9,452 nucleotides of DNA from Actinomycetota bacterium. Lineage in GTDB: Bacteria > Actinomycetota > Humimicrobiia > Humimicrobiales > Humimicrobiaceae. Position numbers and translations under genes: made by a program. Location: assembly GCA_023475715.1 (NCBI GenBank), contig JAMCVO010000414.1, positions 1-9,452 of the forward strand, given 5' to 3'. Positions 5,383 through 9,452 of this stretch are shown here, one piece after another (within the stretch, counting starts at the first letter, position 1; each line of letters starts with the position of its first letter). The notes beneath the pieces were generated by a model that had not been told where the DNA came from, made no database searches, and saw only the letters and a list, made by a program, of their open reading frames with translations.

Positions 5383-6225
5383 TTGGAAAATAAGATAAAA
5401 ATAGAAATAAGTAATTTAAGTTTTAAATATCCTTCAGCCAGGAAAATCAGCAGCTTTGACCAAAGTATGAAAGGATTCAAGGAAGTCCTGCATGAAATCA
5501 GCTTTATTGTTTCCGAAGGTGAAAAAGTTTCTCTGATAGGTCCGAATGGAGCCGGAAAGTCAACCTTGCTTTTAAACATTGCCGGCCTGCAGGAAAGCAA
5601 AAATCGAAAAGGCATGATAAAAATAGGCGGGACAGAATTAAATGATAAGAATATTTATGGAATCAGAGAAAAAATTGGTTTTGTATTCCAGGATCCAAAC
5701 GATCAGCTTTTTTCTACTTCCGTTTTTGACGATGTAGCATTTGGCCTTATTAATTACCTGAATAAAAAAAGAGATCCAAGGGCAAAGGATATCAAATTCA
5801 TTGAAAGAATGGTCAGAGAAAGCCTTACAAAAGTTAATCTTAAAAATGTTGAAAGTGAAATGCCTTATTTCTTAAGTTTTGGAGAAAAGAAGCTTGCTGC
5901 ACTTGCTACGGTGCTATCCTATGATCCTGAAATTCTTATTCTTGATGAGCCCTCAAGCAATCTTGATCCTTCAAACAGGGACAACTTCATAGAACTTTTA
6001 AAACAGTTTGATAAAACTATAATTGCAGCAACACATGATCTGGATCTTGCTTATGATTTTTCGAAAAGAGCGATAGTCTTGAATAGGGGGAGGATAGTCT
6101 TTGATGGAAATGCCAGAGAAGTGCTGAAAGATAAGGATTTCTTAAGCGCAAATAATCTGGCACTGCCGCTGAGGTTCAGGAAATATAATGGTTCGGCAAC
6201 CACTACCATCACTAATCAAGTGTAA
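5383..6225 (+). CDS. nikO: ECF transporter ATP-binding subunit NikO (CbiO family)
   Basis: A single ABC ATPase domain of 280 residues. In this numbering the motifs are an aromatic A-loop F14-K-Y16-P, Walker A GPNGAGKST (53-61), Q-loop Q103-DPNDQLF, signature LSFGEKK (164-170), Walker B ILILDEP (184-190) followed by SSNLDP, and the switch His in ATHD (H218). FVFQDPNDQLF is characteristic of CbiO/EcfA proteins. The ATPase powers the NikMNQ membrane part. No ATG is suitably placed. TTG 5383 is preferred because GGAAAG (5368-5373) lies nine bases upstream and the protein then starts in the usual CbiO way; TTG 5365, one base after nikQ, would add six residues. Two mild oddities are a roughly ten-residue insertion between Y16 and Walker A, and a signature loop reading KKLAAL where Arg usually follows KK. 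The 3' end overlaps the opposing M48 gene by 14 bases. Confidence 0.9.
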   Translation: MENKIKIEISNLSFKYPSARKISSFDQSMKGFKEVLHEISFIVSEGEKVSLIGPNGAGKSTLLLNIAGLQESKNRKGMIKIGGTELNDKNIYGIREKIGFVFQDPNDQLFSTSVFDDVAFGLINYLNKKRDPRAKDIKFIERMVRESLTKVNLKNVESEMPYFLSFGEKKLAALATVLSYDPEILILDEPSSNLDPSNRDNFIELLKQFDKTIIAATHDLDLAYDFSKRAIVLNRGRIVFDGNAREVLKDKDFLSANNLALPLRFRKYNGSATTTITNQV

Positions 6226-7432
6226 GGTTTATACTGTTGATTCTTTCCATTATAGGAGGATGAGAAAAAATTAAATATTTGAGAAGGTTATCGGGTTTGA
6301 CGCTGGCTAAATTGGACCTTGCAAGTTTTTCAAGCATCACTATCTGAGTTTGCGGGTCTGCGGTCAGCTCCAGAGCAGTTCTGTCAGCCTGTACTTCAAA
6401 ATACCTTGAAACAAAATTTTGCAGAGGCATTGTGACATAAGTTATCAGAGTAGATAAAACAAAAAGGACCAGGACTAATTTTACGCTATTGTTAAGCCAT
6501 AATCCGGACTTCAGCAAATACAGAATAAAAAAAAGAATTATTATACCTGCGGCTTCCATGATTAAATTTTTTATCATGTGTTTATTTTTCCAATGTCCTA
6601 CTTCATGAGCTATAATAGAAAGCACTTCTTTTTTAGTATATTGGTTGAGCATGTTATCATAGATTACTATCCTTTCAGTTTTTCCAATACCGGTAAAATA
6701 AGCATTCACCTTTTTTGTTTTTTTACTTGCGTCTGCGACAAGTATGCTGCCTATATTAACACCGGCTTTTTCAGTAATTTTTATTATCTCGTTTGTCAGT
6801 TGCTTATCCTCAAGAACAGAAAATTTATAAAATAAAGGGTCTATGATAACCGGAGAAATAAAACTTGAAATGACAGCAAAGAGAATAAATAATGATGCAG
6901 CCGCTATCCACCAGTGCTTCGGCAGATAGATTATTAAAGCATAAACAGTCGTTAATCCTATGGTATTGATTATAAGAGACAGCACTCTTTCCTTTAATAT
7001 ATCAATAAACCAGGAGGGGAGCGTCTGATTGGAGAGACCAAATCTATGGCTAAGCACAAATTCTCTGTAATATTGAAGAGGCAGTACAATTAAGAATAAA
7101 ATCATAATAAAAAGCGCAAATAGCGCAGATGCCGATATTATGGGAATTCTATTGCTGGTATAAGAATGCTTCCAGAAAATATAAATTATTCCTGCCATAA
7201 AAACCCAGGTTAAAAACTTTTCAGCAATTGAAATCAGGAGAGCCGTTTTATTATAGCTTGTTGCTCTGGCAAGAAAAGTGCTGTCAAAATATTTTAAAAC
7301 ATCCTTGCTTTCGGGGGCCCTGCTCAAAAGCGCTGCAATAAGAAGAGTTATAAGCATGACCAGTGCAAGTACTCCTGCAAGAATCGAGAAATTAATTGCC
7401 CATCCAAAATTATTCATTGACTTTTTTGTCAT
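6212..7432 (-). CDS. STE24-like M48-family membrane metallopeptidase
   Basis: This 406-residue protein resembles CAAX-prenyl-protease-1 (STE24) type M48 enzymes. The zinc site H276-E-V-G-H280 is complete and the third ligand E346 lies in RYFEVQAD. Also conserved are SHRFGLSNQ (128-136), with the WF(x)D(x)LK segment after it, and NAYFTGIG (243-250) followed by RIVIYDN. About seven hydrophobic segments occur (near 14-36, 66-86, 98-120, 153-170, 176-197, 287-307, 314-335), which fits an integral inner-membrane protease. Bacterial homologues act in membrane protein quality control or peptide processing; prenylated substrates are not expected. No Shine-Dalgarno precedes the ATG at 7432, and a promoter is only eight bases away, so the mRNA may be leaderless. 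An alternative ATG lies five codons inside. Transcription runs head-on into nikO. Confidence 0.92.
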   Translation of the reverse strand: MTKKSMNNFGWAINFSILAGVLALVMLITLLIAALLSRAPESKDVLKYFDSTFLARATSYNKTALLISIAEKFLTWVFMAGIIYIFWKHSYTSNRIPIISASALFALFIMILFLIVLPLQYYREFVLSHRFGLSNQTLPSWFIDILKERVLSLIINTIGLTTVYALIIYLPKHWWIAAASLFILFAVISSFISPVIIDPLFYKFSVLEDKQLTNEIIKITEKAGVNIGSILVADASKKTKKVNAYFTGIGKTERIVIYDNMLNQYTKKEVLSIIAHEVGHWKNKHMIKNLIMEAAGIIILFFILYLLKSGLWLNNSVKLVLVLFVLSTLITYVTMPLQNFVSRYFEVQADRTALELTADPQTQIVMLEKLARSNLASVKPDNLLKYLIFSHPPIMERINSINLTLD

Positions 7433-7440
7433 AATATTAA

Positions 7441-7468
7441 TTTATACAAAAACTATTAAAATAACCAA
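7441..7468 (-). promoter_or_regulatory. Promoter of the M48 peptidase gene, apparently leaderless
   Basis: On the minus strand TTGGTT (7463-7468), 16 bases, then TATAAA (7441-7446). Eight bases separate the -10 box from the ATG at 7432, so the transcript would begin at the start codon. A second TATAAT further upstream (near 7485) lacks a good -35 partner. Confidence 0.45.
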
Positions 7469-7527
7469 CACCAAGTTCTCATATATTATAAATAGAACAA
7501 TGTAAAAAAGAAAATCAGAAATTTAGC

Positions 7528-7533
7528 GGAGGA
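7528..7533 (+). promoter_or_regulatory. Orphan Shine-Dalgarno-like GGAGGA
   Basis: A strong GGAGGA stands in the spacer before the MFS gene, but no ATG, GTG or TTG follows within 5-12 bases and the nearby frames close quickly. It is over 100 bases from the MFS start, so it does not serve that gene. It may be chance or the leftover of a lost reading frame. Confidence 0.3.
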
Positions 7534-7633
7534 TAACTAATAATTATTCAAACATTTCAATTTGTGTTATTATTTCTTTTTTGACTTAGATTTCCGGAAT
7601 ATTTTTTTATCTTTATATAGGTTAACAGTACAA

Positions 7634-8863
7634 ATGAAAACCGCCGTTATGTCTGATAACAATTACAAAGTATACTCTTACCGTTGGGTTGTGCTGGGTG
7701 TATTTATGCTCATCAATGCGGCTATTCAGATTCTGTGGATCTGCTTTGCGCCTATCACCGGACCGGCCGCCCAATTTTATGGCGTATCAGATTTACAAAT
7801 CGGTTTGTTGGCTATGTCCTTCATGATTGTTTATGTCCCCCTCTCTATACCTATCTCATGGATAGTGGATACTATGGGCTACCGTAAATCGGTTAGCATC
7901 GGTGCGGGTATAATGGCTGTTTTCGCAATGATGCGAGGCGTTTTTGCTGCCAACTATACTATGGTGGTTATCGCTACCTTGGGTCTGGCAGTGTCACAAC
8001 CCTTCATGTTGAATTCGATCAGTACAGTGGCAGCCAAGTGGTTCCCGATCAAGGAACGCGCCACAGCTTCCGGACTGGTAATCGTAGCCAGCTTTCTGGG
8101 CATTGCAATAGGACAGGTTCTTTCACCACTGCTGTTTATAAAATATGGTATTGCGACTATGCTGCTTATCTATGGATTGGCTGCCGCTGCTGTAGCAGTG
8201 ATCTTTGTAATATTTACCCGCGAAGCTCCGCCCACGCCTCCTTGCCCTTTAGGCCAGGAGACGCGTGCACTGATGCTGGACGGATTGAAGAGAATGCTCA
8301 AGATGAAGGATATCTGGATTCTGATGATACTATTTCTGGTAGGAATGGGTGTGTTCAATGGTATCTCCACCTGGATCGAAAGCATTGTTCGGCCGAAAAG
8401 CTTTACAATCTCGCAGGCCGGAAATTTGGGTGGAGCATTGCTTATAGGTGGTATTGTCGGTGCAATCATTATCCCGGTCTTATCGGACAGGCTGCGCAAG
8501 CGAAAGATTTTCTTACTGGTGGGGATGGCTCTGAGCATGCCTGGGCTGGTTGGGGTGATTTTTACCGGTTCCTATTGGCTAACGATAGGTTCCATGTTTG
8601 TATTGGGCTTCTTCCTGATGAGCCTGGCGCCGGTGGGGTACCAGTATGCAGCCGAAATCACGCATCCGGCACCGGAAGGTACATCCAACGGTCTTCTCAA
8701 TCTGGCTGGACAAGCGTCTGTGGTCTTTATCTATGCAATGGGAGTATTAAAAAGCAAAGACGGTTCATTCACACTTTCGCTGCTGATTCTGGCAGGGATG
8801 CTGGCAGTATGCGTTATCCTGACCCTGGGACTGAAAGAATCGGCCATGATCCATTCCAGGTGA
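7634..8863 (+). CDS. MFS transporter, FLVCR-like
   Basis: The 409-residue protein has about twelve hydrophobic helices in two halves. MFS motif A occurs after helix 2 as D79-TMGYRK and its counterpart after helix 8 as S284-DRLRKRK. The start YRWVVLGVFMLINA, the stretch YVPLSIPISWIVDT (67-80), and NSISTVAAKWFPIKERATASG (127-147) resemble the FLVCR group of eukaryotic haem/choline carriers and its bacterial relatives. The substrate in bacteria is not predictable. The ATG at 7634 is preferred over the 24-codon upstream extension from TTG 7562, which is AT-rich and does not resemble MFS sequence; ATG 7649 is also possible. The Shine-Dalgarno is weak. Three 60-base lines counted by hand were 58, 38 and 55% G+C against about 30% in single lines of the nik and M48 genes, suggesting a different origin. 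A TTCCGGAA palindrome (7592-7599) lies upstream. Confidence 0.85.
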   Translation: MKTAVMSDNNYKVYSYRWVVLGVFMLINAAIQILWICFAPITGPAAQFYGVSDLQIGLLAMSFMIVYVPLSIPISWIVDTMGYRKSVSIGAGIMAVFAMMRGVFAANYTMVVIATLGLAVSQPFMLNSISTVAAKWFPIKERATASGLVIVASFLGIAIGQVLSPLLFIKYGIATMLLIYGLAAAAVAVIFVIFTREAPPTPPCPLGQETRALMLDGLKRMLKMKDIWILMILFLVGMGVFNGISTWIESIVRPKSFTISQAGNLGGALLIGGIVGAIIIPVLSDRLRKRKIFLLVGMALSMPGLVGVIFTGSYWLTIGSMFVLGFFLMSLAPVGYQYAAEITHPAPEGTSNGLLNLAGQASVVFIYAMGVLKSKDGSFTLSLLILAGMLAVCVILTLGLKESAMIHSR

Positions 8864-8944
8864 CCAGCCTAAGTTATTTGCAAAAGCGTGAACTTTACCA
8901 TAGATTTCAACATATTAAAAATTAGAATTTGTATCTAAATTCGT

Positions 8945-8979
8945 TTCTATTTTAATGATATAATTAATATCAAATAGAA
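8945..8979. repeat. Hairpin-forming inverted repeat after the MFS gene
   Basis: TTCTATTT (8945-8952) pairs with AAATAGAA (8972-8979), and inside it GATAT (8957-8961) pairs with ATATC (8967-8971); four bases bulge on the left side. A smaller dyad, GAATTT (8925-8930) and AAATTC (8937-8942), precedes it. They lie between two converging genes, so a termination role is possible, but there is no T-run on either strand to make it a standard intrinsic terminator. Confidence 0.4.
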
Positions 8980-9111
8980 GAAAAATATTTTAGAAAACTT
9001 TTAACAGATTAAAAAGAAGAAATCAAGAGTTCAGAACGAAATTATTGGATCAGAGTTGGAGATTACAGGGAGAGAATATTTAGACAACCAATAATTTTAT
9101 ACTTTTTTTGA
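8968..9111 (+). pseudogene. Remnant of a RelE/ParE-family toxin gene
   Basis: Reading this frame by hand gives YQIEEKYFRKLLTD, a TAA stop (9010-9012), then KEEIKSSERNYWIRVGDYRERIFRQ and a final TGA. IRVGDYR (9049-9069) is the core strand of RelE/ParE-type mRNA interferase or gyrase-poison toxins (usually RIRVGDYRVIY). The first block resembles the toxin N-terminus (Y-x-I followed by a K-x-L-x-K-L helix). An intact toxin has about 85-95 residues; here only 47 sense codons remain, the middle is deleted, a stop interrupts it, one extra codon follows GDYR, and the C-terminal part is missing. There is no start codon and I see no antitoxin gene next to it. Its end overlaps the SorC-family gene by 15 bases. 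The gene is dead; the family call rests mainly on one motif. Confidence 0.5.
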
Positions 9112-9452
9112 AATGTTTTCCAATGTCAAGCTATCAACAAATAAGGTATCGATTAATTTAGCTCTCATTGCTCCAATTATTGCTAATGTTTTATCAAGTC
9201 CAGTGGCTACAACTATTTTATTATCTATATTAAATAGATCCTCTTTACTGATAGAAATTGCTCGCTCTTTTATTTTACTATCAAATATATTCCCATTAAT
9301 ATCGTAAAAAATATGATGGCTTTCACCAACAACATTAAAACTTTCAAGTTCTTTAATTTCATCGTCTCTTAGATAATCTTTATAAAGGTTACTAATTGAT
9401 CTATCATTAAAATAACCAATTCCAAGCAGGGCTATATTAATGGATTTATGCA
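9097..9452 (-). CDS. SorC-family sugar-binding transcriptional regulator, C-terminal part
   Basis: The minus strand is open from the window edge to a TAA at 9097-9099, giving 117 residues; the start and the helix-turn-helix lie outside. The fragment matches the end of the SorC/CggR/DeoR-like effector domain: I-A-L-L-G-I-G near its start, then VVGESHHIFYDINGNIFD (typically VGDI..rFFD.dG...D), RAISISKEDL (typically ri.gi.leeL), KIVVATGLDKTLAIIGAMRAKLID (typically V.vAgG..K..Ai.aALr.g.i.) and DTLFVDSLTLENI. The Lys in LDK belongs to the conserved effector-contact region. Full-length members have about 310-330 residues and bind phosphorylated sugars to control catabolic operons. It reads rightward-to-left, and its stop faces the MFS gene across the toxin relic, so its target operon is probably outside the window. 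Confidence 0.78.
   Translation of the reverse strand, partial: HKSINIALLGIGYFNDRSISNLYKDYLRDDEIKELESFNVVGESHHIFYDINGNIFDSKIKERAISISKEDLFNIDNKIVVATGLDKTLAIIGAMRAKLIDTLFVDSLTLENISKKV

Noticed and set aside
6190..6260. Bidirectional terminator between nikO and the M48 gene
   Set aside because: The coding regions overlap by 14 bases and no GC-rich stem followed by a T-run is present.
7562..7633. 24-codon N-terminal extension of the MFS protein
   Set aside because: It would start at TTG without a ribosome site and is AT-rich Phe/Tyr-heavy sequence; the MFS similarity begins after the ATGs at 7634/7649.
8038..8925. 295-codon plus-strand open frame inside the MFS gene
   Set aside because: It is a shadow frame of the MFS gene; its translation is rich in Cys, Arg and Trp without domains, while the overlapping frame has clear MFS helices and motifs.
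9113..9307. 64-codon plus-strand open frame near the right edge
   Set aside because: It is antisense to the SorC-family effector domain, which shows recognisable family motifs on the minus strand.
1..9452. tRNA or rRNA genes, CRISPR arrays, insertion sequences
   Set aside because: No cloverleaf-like segments, no regularly spaced repeats and no transposase sequence were seen on either strand.

Overview
The window comes from an AT-rich bacterial chromosome. The protein set is bacterial: an M23 peptidase, a DUF3048 (YerB-like) protein, NikR with an ECF-type nickel transporter, an M48 peptidase, an MFS carrier and a SorC-family regulator. Some genes have clear Shine-Dalgarno sequences (nikM, nikN, the dehydrogenase, the DUF3048 gene). 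At least two others look leaderless, with a -10 box 7-8 bases before the ATG. A low-GC anaerobe (Bacillota or a deep-branching phylum) would fit, but I cannot place it more precisely.

Layout: bases 1-233 (minus) hold the N-terminal part of a membrane-anchored M23 peptidase that runs off the left edge. Upstream on the same strand is a complete Ldh_2-family 2-oxoacid dehydrogenase (364-1449). A 242-base divergent spacer with candidate promoters leads to a secreted or anchored DUF3048 protein (1692-2705, plus). This converges on nikR (2727-3158, minus), and a 19-bp tandem duplication containing the stop codon lies between them. A 432-base AT-rich regulatory spacer rich in inverted repeats separates nikR from the nikM-nikN-nikQ-nikO operon (3591-6225, plus). 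The operon overlaps tail to tail with an STE24-like M48 peptidase (6212-7432, minus). Next is an FLVCR-like MFS carrier (7634-8863, plus) whose base composition is richer in G+C than the nik and M48 genes. A spacer follows with a hairpin and the decayed remains of a RelE/ParE-like toxin gene. The right edge (9097-9452, minus) is the C-terminal third of a SorC-family sugar-binding regulator, read here by hand because its start lies outside the window.

Functional logic: the core is a nickel-homeostasis module. NikM (substrate binding, N-terminal Met-His plus His67), NikN (PDGLE accessory protein), NikQ (transmembrane coupling subunit) and NikO (ATPase) form an energy-coupling-factor importer. 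NikR keeps all four nickel ligands and can be expected to repress the operon when nickel is plentiful. A GTGTTAC-N13-GTATTAC site covers the stretch just upstream of, and touching, a perfect TATAAT box ahead of nikM and is the best operator candidate. No nickel enzyme is encoded in the window. I found no wholly new system. The points most worth a second look are the nik control region, the leaderless promoter arrangement, the toxin relic and the compositionally distinct MFS gene.
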